Position numbers and translations under genes: made by a program. Below, one piece after another: positions 41,783 through 53,655 of a stretch of 64,000 nt of DNA. A model generated the notes under the pieces. That model did no database searches and had not been told where the DNA came from. It worked only from the letters and a program-made list of their open reading frames with translations. The first letter of the stretch is position 1, and each line of letters opens with the position of its first letter. Origin of the DNA: Locusta migratoria (Eukaryota > Arthropoda > Insecta > Orthoptera > Acrididae); NCBI GenBank assembly GCA_026315105.1, contig CM048744.1, positions 348,029,668 through 348,093,667 of the forward strand. The letters run 5' to 3'.

Positions 41783-41822
<40 letters not shown>

Positions 41823-42475
41823 AACGGTTAATCACTTTCTACCGCTACTGGTGCAACAACTGCGGTCGGATATTTATAGAGCTGATTTCATTTGCGGTTC
41901 ACGTTGGCAGACAGTCTATCACGGTGTGACTTGCCAGGAAAAATGTTACCGCCGCTTCACCGCCTCGGTAGCTGCAAATTTAATGAGGTCTGTCCAGGTG
42001 CAAAACAGCTGTCCAGGGCGAAGGAACAGTGGCTGAGAGTCTAGCTCTCGGCTCACAGTAAATCAGGACCACTGATCGATCGCTGAATGTCTCTTACTTC
42101 TGCGAACTGTCCTCTTTGTTTACTTAGAAAAGATTTAGAAAGCCTGTTCCAGTACATAATGAGTCACTTCAACTTTTTATGGACCCCGCCACATTTTTCT
42201 GGCGGAATATCAAAATTAATGTCAGGAGCTACGGCAGCGGATTTTGATACGGTTTTCGCTTAAAGACAGGTTAACATGGAAGGGTTGTGTATGTGATCTG
42301 TTACCGGTAGTCTTGTGTAGTTCACGAACGAACTGGTTTGGAAGAGCGCTCCCACAGGCGAACTAGTTTGCAGATCCCTCGCCTCTTAGTTCGTCCCCTT
42401 CTTTTCCGAAGACTGACGGGGAACAGCAAGAGGACTCGAGAGCGCGCAGAATCGCGTGATTCCCTTACCTTCATT

Positions 42476-42528
<53 letters not shown>

Positions 42529-42639
42529 TCCTCCTCTATGTCTATCTCCTCCTGCCTCTATCTATTTATTATTTATTTATTCGTGTACGAACTACATCAC
42601 AAATGTAACTGAAAGAAGCCAGCACATAATTTAAACTAC
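41213..42639. other. non-coding with CA and TC microsatellites
   Basis: (CA)n at 41784-41817 and (TC)n at 42479-42525. Other frames show no recognisable protein. Confidence 0.5.
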
Positions 42640-43140
42640 AAAGTAAGTGCTCTTACAGAAAGCAATAGTAAAATACAGAGATAAAATGTAAAGTACTGAA
42701 TTAAGTGCTTTTACAAAAAAAAAAAAAAAAAAAACAGTGTTCAAATACAGAGATAAAATATAAAAAACAGATTTAAAACTATAAAAACAGAGATAGACAA
42801 ATACAACAAACACTAAAACAATTGAATCATATTTTGCTCGTCCAGAAATCAGTGTAAGCTGCGGCTGTCCCAATGAACTTCAGGAGGTCCTCTTAAGTGC
42901 ACTCTCTAGATGCGTCCACTAAAGGGCATTTTAGAAGGTGTTCCATCGTCTGTATTGCACCACACTCACACTCGTCACTGTCTGTGTAGCCCCACCTTTT
43001 CATAAGTTGTTTTGACCGCCCCACGGCCACACGAAGTCTGTTCAGCGTTTTCCAGTGTTGCCAGTCTAGGTGGGAGCCCTGGGGTAAGGCTTCCTCTTTG
43101 ATAAGGGCTTCAGGATGTTGTTCTTGCCACAGTGATTTTA
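42640..43140 (-). mobile_element. LINE C-terminal remnant
   Basis: Minus-strand translation near 42880-43040 gives LNRLRVAVGRSKQLMKRWGY and CECGAIQTMEHLLKC, the zf-RVT end typical of Jockey-like ORF2, with a stop after RECT. The A-rich sequence below 42740 (including an A run at 42713-42734) would be its 3' end. Confidence 0.72.
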
Positions 43141-43411
43141 TGGAAGTTACGGTTGGTAGCTCTATCTATGAAAAGTTACAAATATCTGCCAACCTTGAAG
43201 GAGATAAGTGGATCGGTGTCTACGTTTATTAGAAGGTACCACCTGCCGTGGACCACACGGTGGCTTGAGTACTGTATAAACCTTTCCCATGAAAGCACAC
43301 ATGTATGCCCAAACTTTCGTCGTGATCAATAAAAACTGTGTCAAAGTGTGTTGTAAGACTCTCTCCTCCTTGCACTGTACGAAATTTTAAGTAGACAGTA
43401 ATTTTCTTCTT
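43141..43411. other. unannotated non-coding stretch
   Basis: No supported feature. Confidence 0.35.
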
Positions 43412-43638
43412 AAATGAATGAAATATATCGTAATTTGCGATTATGGCATCACTGTATTAGGTTTAGATGAAATACCAAACTTGGCGAATGAAAATTTGTG
43501 CCCGACCTGGATTCGAACCCGGCATCTCCTGCTTACTAGGCAGACGCGTTGACCACTCCGCCACTCAGTTTGGTATTGCATCTAAACCTAATACAGTGAT
43601 GCCATAACATCGCAAATTGCGATATATTTCATTCATTT
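43412..43638. repeat. hairpin with tRNA-like loop
   Basis: Arms 43412-43480 and 43568-43638 are near-perfect inverted copies (gcatcactgtattaggttta / taaacctaatacagtgatgc). The roughly 87-base loop contains on the minus strand a tRNA-like sequence with gtggcggagtggtcaacgcg, the loop ctagtaa (AGT again) and gggttcgaatcc. It has the architecture of a MITE captured around, or grown from, a tRNA-like core. Confidence 0.85.
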
Positions 43639-44522
43639 GAACGCTGTAATTCGTCAAATATATATATAATTTTCTTATTGCCTTAAAGCTTAAATATGCA
43701 TAAATTCATAAAGATCGGAATGAAACTGTAGATTTACAAGAGATACAAACGAACCTTTTTCTTGTGTACAAGACGAACGTCCTGTATCTGTCAACAGATT
43801 TCTCCAATTCCAAGGTTATGTTGTACCTTAGGTCATCATCTACTTTGCTGTAGTATATAATAATGACTGTATGTAAAATTTTAGGAAGAAGCAGATTCGC
43901 AGAATATCTTGTAACGAACACGTACTACGACTGTTTGTGTAAAACATGTGATGGTATTAATGTGAGCTCAACAACGAAGCTAAGTATAAATATGGCTTTA
44001 TCGTCCCTCGCAACTTACTAATCAGAGTTCCTCTTTTGCGCGATCATTGAAGTCTCCAGCTGAGAGATGCGCATTCGTTTTTAACTTTGCTCATAATTTC
44101 GTGTCACTTTTATTTAATACTGAACTAAACAAACAATGAATGCATATCGTTGTATTTGAATACTTTCATTTTCCTTGTTATTAATAATGCAGATAGAAAA
44201 AATATAATTTGTCTTAGCATATTGTAACGATTTTATATGTTGCTCACCACCTCATGAAATCAATAGTGCCAACATTACACGTAAAACTCCGTGACGTCTA
44301 TACTAAAAGTTAGGAATCAATTCAACATTACAAGAGTTAGAAACAAACCAATACCGCAGGAATGCCTAATGTAGATACATATGTCTTTTTAACATTAACT
44401 TTAGTCTGAATTTGAAACCAAAACTTAACATGTATTGAAAATATATGTGCACCACGTAAACCAATATTCGAAACACCAATACAATTTCATAATTTGTCTT
44501 ACCCTTTAATATACATCAAAAT
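43639..44522. other. unannotated AT-rich sequence
   Basis: No ORF above chance and no repeat recognised. Confidence 0.45.
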
Positions 44523-44533
44523 ATTAAAGTACC

Positions 44534-44727
44534 GCCGGCCGCGGTGGCCGAGGGGACTGAGGAGCTCCAGTCACGGTCAGCACGGCCACTACGGTCGGGG
44601 GTTCGAATCCCCCCTCGGGCATGGATATTTGTGCCGTCCTTAGTGTTAAGTAGTTTATAAGTAGTTTGTAAGTTTAGGGACTGATGACCCTGTAGTTAAG
44701 TCCCATAAGCTATACAAACATTTCAAC
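44534..44727 (+). mobile_element. SINE-A reference copy, 194 bp
   Basis: The best-preserved member. The head is tRNA-derived of the Ser/Leu long-arm type: gccgcggtggccgagggga (A box), then gggggttcgaatcccccctc (B box and T arm). The body reads atggatatttgtgccgtcc, tagtttgtaagtttaggga and ctgatgaccctgtagttaag, and the tail tacaaacatttcaac. Pol III transcription from the internal A and B boxes is the expected mode. Exact 11-bp duplication attaaagtacc at 44523-44533 and 44728-44738. The shared tail suggests mobilisation by one LINE, not identified here. Confidence 0.95.
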
Positions 44728-44738
44728 ATTAAAGTACC

Positions 44739-45302
44739 AAAACTGAAAGGCGCAATATAAATTGTATCATATTGCACAACATTTACAAAGAGATACACAT
44801 TTTTTACGAAGTTAAAAAATTATTACGAATAACATAACCTTTCAACTTTTCACAAACGGACGCACTAAACATAATACACATACTGATTGTGCGTGAAAAA
44901 ACGTTATGAGCAAATATAAATTAGTTAATTTAAAACTACTTCACTAAGACATTTTATATTGTATTTGCATATATGTAACGAGCCATTCAAAAAGTTCGAT
45001 GTATTACGATATAAGTGTTATAGTGTGCTGAGATAACATTGTGTATGTAAAAAGTATACACATAAATTGCTAGTCTGACACATCCACTACCACAGTCAAA
45101 AATGTATCGAGGAACAATCTATATTTGAAAATATGTATTTAAGGCCAGAAATAGTTGCGATTTCCAGAAAGTATAAAACAATTGTTTGAGTTGATGAAGT
45201 ATTTTGTCACTAAGTAACAGTGAAATATTTAAAACAAAATTCTTTAATAAAATACTGTTCGGACCAGCGCTGTATCTTTGTTCTTGAAGAAGACGCGGCC
45301 AT
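44739..45302. other. unannotated AT-rich sequence
   Basis: No supported feature. Confidence 0.45.
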
Positions 45303-45310
45303 GTTAAGAC

Positions 45311-46837
45311 CAGTGGCGTAGCTATGATACGGCTAGGCGGGGCAATGCCCCGGGGCCCCCGAGCTCAAGTGGGCTCCTTCGGCCTCCGTTAGCGACGTTT
45401 GAAAAAAGTACAGTAGACTATCGATGTTTTGTTTTTGCTCTCCCGCCCTACCGTCTATTATCTCCAGAAACAAAGTTTCCCACAGTAGCCGCACTGGGCC
45501 ACAGTGTGGCGGAACATTGCTTTTAGTGGGGCATTTACAAGACGCCGCTTGGTGCTGCTGCTAACCTTCCAAGCAGCCAGTCGCTGTGTATAACAATCGG
45601 CACACTTCAGTCGGCGTTGCAACAGAAGTAGAGGCAGTATTAAAGCTGTTCACAGCAACAACTGCGCCTTCGCAGTATAGCGCTGTGCCGCTCGGTAAAG
45701 TGTGAAGGATCGAGCACCACCAAGTACTGAATAAATACATTTACTCTACAGTACTTCTTATTGGCAAATAGAAATCTACAGTTCGATTATACGAATAATC
45801 GGTTTTCCGAACATCCATGTCCCTCAATTACTTCGTATAATCGACGATCCTCTGTATATGATATTTTAGTTGAATGAAGGATTTTCAGCTTTTAACTTTT
45901 TGAACCCTGGGCAACAAACCTCAAACACACGAAGAGAATCCAAATATTATTCCCACCTTAGAATATAAACAAAAATTTCTATAGCTTGTCAACTAAGACT
46001 TGGACCCTGCCACCGTTACTGTGTTGTCAGTTGAAGTCGGAGTTGCCGTGGCTGCCAATCTTTGTGATAAAACAGTGAATGGCGGCGAATTACTAGCAGT
46101 GTTTGACAATACACGGTCTGACCACATTTGAATATGAAGCCTTTACAATGTATTATTACAGAACGGTATTATTATGGTAACTAAACTGTATAGTGAATTC
46201 CCCCAAGGGAGTGCTTCTTAATCATAGATCCCAATGAAGTTCTGTAACCAACCGCACTCTGAAATGCATGCAAGAAGAAGAGAAAATATGGTTACTTTCT
46301 CACAATAGTGACTTGTGCATTCTAGACGCTGCCCTCTATTCCGATGATAATAAGCGAAGATATCGATTTAAGTTATTTTACTTATTACTTCATACAGCCA
46401 GGTAGTGGCATCAAAGTGTTTCATCATACAGAATCCGGCAACTTCCTTTTACTGAAACCATCCTACACGAATATTTCCCCTATTTTCTTTCTTTGACTGG
46501 GCTATCAAAGAATTAAGGCTGATCGATATGGAGCATGGGGTCGTTTTATTGCATGTCCTGCCCAGGTTCAACTCTATCCCTCCCCAAAATTTCATCCAAA
46601 TGCACCCAGTAATTTTTGCGTAAAAGCATACCAAACAAACAAACTTTTACAGTTATAACTATATTATCTGTTGCGTGACACATAATTTACTTAGCGGTAT
46701 TTAGATTTTCCTTATTTCTTCTAGTGGGTGATAAGGAGCTGATGAAATAGTTTTGCATCGGTATACAGTTTTAGTTTAAAGAGGGGCCCCAATGTCATTT
46801 TTGCCCCGGGGCCCTTCGCGACATAGCTACGCCACTG
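45311..46837. mobile_element. hAT-type non-autonomous element, copy 2 (1.5 kb)
   Basis: Termini cagtggcgtagctatg and catagctacgccactg are inverted repeats. Exact 8-bp duplication gttaagac at 45303-45310 and 46838-46845. The interior matches both ends of the 3.3-kb copy at 30101 (cgattatacgaataatcgg, gtgttgtcagttgaagtcgg, gcgtaaaagcat) but lacks its central 2 kb. No transposase. Confidence 0.92.
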
Positions 46838-46845
46838 GTTAAGAC

Positions 46846-47334
46846 ACTTGTAATCCTGGGTTAGTCGTAGAAAGACGTTGTTTGTGGTCACTCTTATGCA
46901 TTGGTTTAAGAGTTAATGTACTTAATAAATGAGTAACGAAACATAAACGAGGGTCTGGCTCGTCATTTAATCCATTTAACGCCTGGAATTGATGTTAACA
47001 GACGTGCTGAAAAGCGGCAACCACGCAGCGCACTACAGAGAAATCTTCATAAGTGTTTTACAATACTTTTCCCCCACCTAAACTGACCAACTAGCTTTGA
47101 GGCTGCTTTTTGGAACACACCTCCGTACCCGATGAAGTAGCTCCTTGGCCTGCAAGAAGTGTTGGCATTAGAAAATGCTTAAAAAATATCTCAATTCGTA
47201 TAAACGTTCTCATTAATACTGAATCCTGTGAAGCATTGTATCAGCGTTATTACACAAACATTTCCAATGGCACCTAGTCATCGTCAAACAATAGGTCGTG
47301 TTTCATCATACATGTAACATGCAAGTTCCCAGAA
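46846..47334. other. unannotated non-coding stretch
   Basis: No supported feature. Confidence 0.4.
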
Positions 47335-47500
47335 TGAGTTTTCAATCTGTAGCGGAGTGTACACTGATATGGAACTTGCTGCCAGATAACTATTGTGTGC
47401 TAAATCGGGACTCTATTTAGAGTTCCCTGCCTTTCACTAACCGAGCACGACTCACGACCTGTCCTCACACCTTTACGTCAGGTAGTTCCTCGTCTCCTTA
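47335..47500 (-). repeat. SINE-E copy, degraded
   Basis: Contains agcggagtgtacactgatat, a broken tRNA-like half (ggactctatttagagttccc) and ccgagcacgactcacg. The layout matches the fragment at 36088-36200 with more of the downstream body. Confidence 0.55.
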
Positions 47501-47589
47501 CCTCCTCAACCTCACAGGCGATCTGCTATGAAATATACGGGACTAACTAAGGTACCGAACCCGAGTCACGGCTCAGCACAGAGTTTTAA

Positions 47590-47776
47590 ATTCAAGCTTA
47601 TGGGACTTAACTGCGGGATCATCAGTCCCTAAACTTACCAACTACTACTTATGAAGTAGCTTATACTAAAGACGACGCAAAAATCCATGCCTGAGGGGGG
47701 ATTCGAACCCCCGACGGGGAACAGCCTCGCGCATCGTAGCATAGCGCCTCAATGCGCTCGGCCGCTCCGCCGCGGC
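47590..47776 (-). mobile_element. SINE-A/B mosaic copy
   Basis: Body as SINE-A, head (gcctcaatgcgctcggccgc inverse) as in the copy at 35504. The far end of the tail is missing. Duplication acagagttttaa (47578-47589) and acagcgttttaa (47777-47788), one mismatch. Confidence 0.9.
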
Positions 47777-47803
47777 ACAGCGTTTTAATATGTCACGACA
47801 TTT

Positions 47804-50100
47804 TTGAACTGTTTGCAGTGTTCTTACAATGGGACCATCAGAAGTCTAAATAACGGATTTTGGTGGGTCTCGGGTATGTTGTAGAGGCACATACCCTGAG
47901 TATCAGGTTACCCGCATTTTTAGCGACGGGCCTTGGTCATCGAGGAAACTGACGTTGAAGTTCAATGCGCGATGTTTAGACGCCATGTTCCAACCACGTG
48001 AGCGTACGCAGCGGTTAAGGTCTCCAGCTACCACGCTGGAGATCTAGTGTTGGAGACTTTTCCGTGTTTTTCCTTTTGTTTAAAAAATAAGAATAGTCTG
48101 AATTATTTTTTATTTTACAGAATATCAATCGACAGTGTACATTGTGTGAAATTAGTAAGATATATTCTATTTTACCGTAGTAATTTAATCTTTACGTCAT
48201 TATTACCAAATCTTACTCGCTATCGCCTGCATCGCTTGCTATACCACAACAGAAATCCGGATATTTATCGCGAAATGAACCGTAACAAAATGGTTCACAG
48301 CACGAAGCACATTCCATAAAAGCTACTGTTTGTAGGCGCACGGACTTTTTAAGGAGGATACCAGAAAAAGTTCATTTAAATTAAAAAGTCTGTTCTCTTT
48401 CATCCGTTAAGTTTCATGCGAACAAGGCTTATTTGCTTATCTTCGAAAACGCAGGTGCCCTGAACTGACGCAAAATTAATGACTGTAGTTTTACGACGAA
48501 TATCATCCGGACTTATGTAGCGTAGCAAGCGATGAAGGCGATAGCGAGTACGATTTTGTAATAACAACAACGTGAAAATTAAATTACTGCGGCGAAATTG
48601 AATTTTACACTGTTTGTTGATATTCTGTTTGATAAAATGGAATAATGTCGGTCTTTTTTTAATAAATAAATAAAAGCAGAAGCATGGAGATGACGCAAAC
48701 ATATTATTATTATTATTATTATTATTGCCCGTGGTCGAAAATCGAGCAATTGTGTTTACAATGGTCACTGGGGATAAAATTGTACGTATCATGTCGGCGG
48801 CCTCGCGTGATTATTTTGGCAACATCAACAGCACGATAGAAAATCTTTGCCCATTTGTTCGAACCACATAGAATGAATGACTCGATTAGTGAATCGTACA
48901 GACCATGAAGTAAACAAATAATGCTGTTCCTGCTTTATGGTTGACAAGTTCTTGTATGTACCCTCATCCGCTCAGTAAAAATAATTGCCCTCGTAAACCG
49001 AAGATTGCATGAGAAAACATCAGCGTAGTCAAGCGATTGGCTAAAATGAAGACTCACAGGATTCTCACTATTCAGCATCTGTTGCCAGTATTATCATATG
49101 AGGCCTCTGGGATATTTGGTAAATTTTAACCGGCACTGGGAGGTATGAAATGCCAGAGACAATAACAACAAATAAATACGGAAGTATATACTTCTCATGC
49201 CATTTTCGAATTATATAACTTTCTTAGCGTAATATTTGAAGTGGAACTACCATTTCGGTGTTCGTATATTTATATAACACCAAGAAATAATGTTATTTCG
49301 ATACTGCGATAATCAGAATTCCAGAGGTGACAACATGTCGACTTCGTAGTTCCACCCGTGCACCGCTACATGCCTCTCCCGGCGCATCGTCATTTAAATT
49401 GGCATTATCGACTTCGTAGTTCCACCCGAGCACCGCTAGATGCCTCTCCCGGCGCATCATCCTTTATATCGGCATTCATATGAAAACATCCATTTCCTTT
49501 AAACACTCTTAATCACTGCGAAAATGAAGTATTTGAACGGCACAAGAAAGTGAGTTGGAAGCACTCCATGTTTCCATATTCACTTATTTTAATACGTTAT
49601 TTTTATACTGCAGATGCGCCGCATTACAGCGTCTTTGGTCGAGGCGAATAGCCAATCAGTGAGCTGATTTTTGGAGAATGTAGAACTTGATCCAAGCTGT
49701 AGATAGGAAAATTTCTACTTCCTTTTAGCACTTTTAATGGCTAAATTCACACATAATATTTATATTCGTGAAATCTACGACAAACAACCTTTCGAATTAT
49801 GTAACTTTCATTGGTCTTCTTGTACGAATAAATTAGTAATCTGTACCACAATTTTCGTGTCAGCGTATTTATATAATGATTATTATCATGTTTTTCTCCC
49901 CTTTAGGGGTAGTTCTGTTCATTGCGGTTGTGGACTGCAATATAAATTTTCTCAAAAACCAAGGCCCGTCGCTAAAAAAAAGCGGATAGCCTCATACTTC
50001 GGGTATTTCCCTCTACAACATATCCGAGACCCATCAATATCCGTTACTTATCCTTCTGATGGTCCCCTTGTTAGAATTTTGTAGTGTTATTTTCAAAACT
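47804..50100. mobile_element. element with about 140-bp terminal inverted repeats
   Basis: The left arm (47804-47945) and right arm (49955-50100) match as inverted copies: gggaccatcagaag, gggtctcgg-atatgttgtag and tttagcgacgggccttgg are common to both. The interior holds a further inverted repeat (about 48055-48270 against 48490-48690) whose translations on opposite strands are alike (RSNLIFTSLLP / RSNLIFTLLLL, TRYRLHRLL in both). No transposase motif is recognised. It is a DNA-transposon-like structure of unknown superfamily, with no clear target duplication. Confidence 0.7.
49339..49478. repeat. two-copy tandem repeat, 70 bp
   Basis: Two consecutive units starting cgacttcgtagttccaccc at 49339 and 49409, with ctctcccggcgcatc in each and few differences. 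Confidence 0.9.
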
Positions 50101-50139
50101 GTGTTTTGGACATGTACAAATATCTTTTAAAATTAGTTC

Positions 50140-50720
50140 GGCATTTATCCCAAGTCTTGACCTCCGTGGACAGAAAATGGAAATACAGCGAGTTAGCCGT
50201 GTCACAGGTAATATTTTACGTAAGGCTCAAAGGCTCGCTAGGAGTTACCCTTGTCAAATACCTTAACTTTAAGGAACACATAGCCGCCCCCTTGCCGGTA
50301 TACATCAGACGAAAGCAGAAAAACTCTTTCAGACAGAACGACGACTACTAAGAAGCTTACTGAAAGTTCCCTCGACCACCCCAAGACAAGAAGCCTATCA
50401 GGAAGCAAGAATCATCCCCCTCCAAACCCGACTCTCCCTCCTCAGAGCCAGATATGGTCGCCGAATCCTCAATTCCCGCCCAGACATGACACAAATTTTC
50501 ACACAAAACCGAAGAATCACAAACAAACCTAAATTCAAGTACACATCCCCCACACACCATTCTACAGAACACTATTAACTCCTTTCCAGAAACAGTACAC
50601 AATCACGAACACTCAAATCAATTACTAACGCTCACACAAGGACATCACACACCACAGCATCTTCTGGCACTGGATCCTGCCCCAACCTAAACCTCACTCC
50701 ATACCCCCATCCAAAATACG
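50140..50720 (+). mobile_element. LINE C-terminal fragment
   Basis: Plus-strand frames give YLNFKEHI (near 50260) and then, in another frame, LLKVPSTTPRQEAYQEARI and PLQTRLSLLRARYGRRILN (50360-50480). This is the helical C-terminal region of Jockey-like reverse transcriptases. Frames are broken and the 5' limit is vague. Confidence 0.6.
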
Positions 50721-50904
50721 TTATATGTAAATACATATTTATAGAAAAGTGTAAATAAGATTATCAAGTATCATCACTACAAACAAGCAATATACAAACT
50801 CTATGTACCTTTGTGAATGATGAGCAATTGTACTCTAATATCACAAAATGAAACTACAAAAGAAGCTTTTGCAAAATTAAATGTTGACTGAAAAATAACG
50901 AAAA

Positions 50905-51780
50905 GGAATTGTTTGTTGTGGTCTTCAGTCCGGAGACTGGTTTGATGCAGCTCTCCACAATACCCTATCCTGAGCAAGCCTCTTCATCTCCACATAAGAA
51001 CGGCAACCTACATCTGTCTGAATCTGCTTACTGTATCCATCTCTTGGTCTTCCTCTGCGATTTTTACCCCACACACTTCCCTCCAACGCTAAATTCACAA
51101 TTCCTTGATGTCTAAGAATGTGTCCTACCAATCTATCCCTTCTTTTAGTCAAGGTATGCCAGAAATTTCTTTTCTCCCCAATTCTGTTCAGTACCTCCTC
51201 ATTAGTTACGCGATCCACCCACCTAATCTTCAGCATTCTTCTGTAGCACCATATTTCAAAAGCTTCAATCCTCTTCCTGTCCGCACTGCTTATCGTCCAT
51301 GTCTCACTCCCATACAAGGCAACACTCCATACAAATGCCTTCAGAAAGGACGTCCTTAGGCTTAAATCAATATTCGATGTTAACAAATTTCTCTTTTTCA
51401 AGAACGCTTTTCTACCCATTGCCATTCTGCATTTTATATCCTCTGTACTGCGACCATCATTTGTTATTGTACTGCCCAAGTAACAAAACTCATCTACCTT
51501 CTTTATTGCTTCGTTTCCCAACCTAATTCCTTCAGCATCACCTGATTTTCTTACACTGCATTCCATTACACTAGTTTTGCTTTTGTTAATGTTCATCTTA
51601 TATGCACCTTTCAGCACACTGTCCATTCCAATCAATTGCTCTTCCAGGTTCTTAGCTGTATCTGACAGAATTACTATGTCATCGGCAAAAACGCAATGTT
51701 TTTAATTCTTACCCCTGAACTTTAATTCCTTCTCCAAATTTCTCCTTGCTTTCCTTTATAGCTTGCTCAATGTACAAATT
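50905..51780 (-). mobile_element. RTE-like LINE, 5'-truncated, copy 2
   Basis: Same family as 17490-18563. The minus strand reads from the FADD region (disrupted near 51690) through DSVLKGAYKMNINKSK, EFCYLGSTITNDGRSTEDI, SETWTISSADRKRIEAFE and GKRNFWHTL-like sequence to RAASNQSPD. The C-terminal 236 residues are uninterrupted (50925-51635), better kept than copy 1. Confidence 0.9.
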
Positions 51781-52975
51781 ATGTACATAAAAATGATTTA
51801 TATTGTTAGCATGTAAGTTTAGTTATAAGTTAATGAAGAAATAAAATTGTTAAATAAAGAAATACATGTGAACCCTTGGCACCCATAGAGCGATATGGTC
51901 TCACATTGCCCCCCCCCCCCCCCCCGTGCCCTTCAGGCTCGGGAAGCCCTCGTGTTTCAAAGCAATCCGAATAGGATACGGAGAAAAACTGTACGCCGAC
52001 GCATGAGACTACATTGGCAGGCTATGTGTATTTTTGTTTTGTGTATTGCGACTGGGCAGAATACCGCCAGTGGCGCCTGTGTAAAAGTGTCGGGTCGTCA
52101 GTGTACAGACCGGTCGGCGGCCGGGTCTGCAGTATCGTGTTTCCGCGCGGTTAGGCAAGTGGGGGCAACAAATACGGCGGCAGCGGCCCAGCGCAGCCAA
52201 ACAGCACGGCCGACCAGCCGGAAAGCCGATAGCGGGCGGCGAGCGGGCATGGGCTACGGCACGGGACACAGCGAAGCAGATGCTGCTGCCCACGACTCGC
52301 CCACCAGCAGTGACACGTCTGTCGTAATGCCCCTGTTGGCCGACACGCAGATTCGTTTTCTTCCTGCGTTCACATTTTTCGACTGTTGTGGGATTGTTAT
52401 TGGCTAAGCGATGTGGGTACACTTTAACAGGAAGATACCACAACCAGAGTCGAACATACTAGTTACGAGACTCCCAGTGAATTTCTGCAACTTCGCGACT
52501 GCAGCGCTGCCAAGCGGCTGGGTCGTAAAAATATGCCGCGAAGCGACTGAGTAGTGAGTGTGTATTCAGAGTGAAACAGCATCACATACTAAGTTTTGTG
52601 GTGCTATAAATTGTAGCAACTATCAAAAATATAATTCGGAAATCTCCCATTTTCAAAGGATGCTCACAAGTAATAGAATAATGTTACGAATAACAAGTGT
52701 TCTTTTACCATAGTTAGTTATTCTTTTAAGCATAAAAGTAAATCTTTAACAATTAATTCACGTCCAAATTTCTGCTCTTGATCAGAATAGCAAATACTTG
52801 GCCACTATATAATGATATTACTATTGTATAAAAGTAACGTCTGAATGCTTCCAGAAGCAGCTAACTATTTCAGTAGAGCCTGCTTATTTCCTGCTTATTT
52901 TACAAATATTATAATCCTTTATACAAACATATTTTGGCGGTTACCTACTAGTTTGATAAAGTGAATACGTAGCTA
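51781..52975. other. non-coding; poly(C) and GC-rich block
   Basis: Poly(C) at 51909-51925 and a GC-rich, CpG-containing block at about 52070-52330. Open frames there have no recognisable motif. Confidence 0.4.
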
Positions 52976-53655
52976 CAAATAAAGCTTTTGACAATGTCGA
53001 CTAAAAAACTCTTCAAATTCTGAAGGTAGCAGGGTTAAAGTATAGGGAGCGAAGAGTTGTAATCAACCTATACAAAAACCAGACAGCGGTTATTAGAGTC
53101 AAAGGGCAAGAAAGGGACGCAGAGGTTGGGACGGGAGTAAGACAGGGTTGTAGCCTATCCTCAATGTTGTTCAATCTGTACATTGAGCAGGCACTGAAGA
53201 AATGGAAGCAGAAATTTGAAGAGACCATTAAAGTGCAGGGAGAAAGATCTGGAAGAGCGATTGAATGGGATGGACAGTGTCTTGAAAGGAAGATATAAGA
53301 TGAACATTAACAAGAGTAAAATGAAGGTAATGGAATGCAATGTCAGAAAATCAGGCGATTCTGAAGGAATTAGATTAGGTAATGAGACAATAAAAGTAAT
53401 AGATGAATTTTGTTAGCAAAATAAATTCTGATGGCCGAAGTAAAGAAGATATAAAATGCAGAATGGCTATGGGGAGAAAAGCGTTTCTAAAGAAGCGAAA
53501 CTTGTTAACATGCAATATTAATATAAATTTTACAAAGTACTTTCTGAAAGCATTTGTCTGGAGTTTAGCATTTTATGGCAGTGAAACGTGGACGATAAGG
53601 AGTTCAGACAAAAAGATTATAGAAGCTTTTGCAATGTGGTGCAAAACAAAACTCG
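52976..53655 (+). mobile_element. RTE-like LINE, truncated and deleted, copy 3
   Basis: Begins at the KAFDNVD codons, as copy 1 does. It continues through GVRQGCSL and MLFNLYIEQA-like sequence, then loses the catalytic FADD segment near 53245. It resumes with RLNGMDSVLKGRYKMNINKS and SETWTIRSSDKK and stops before the C-terminal end. Clearly inactive. Confidence 0.85.
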
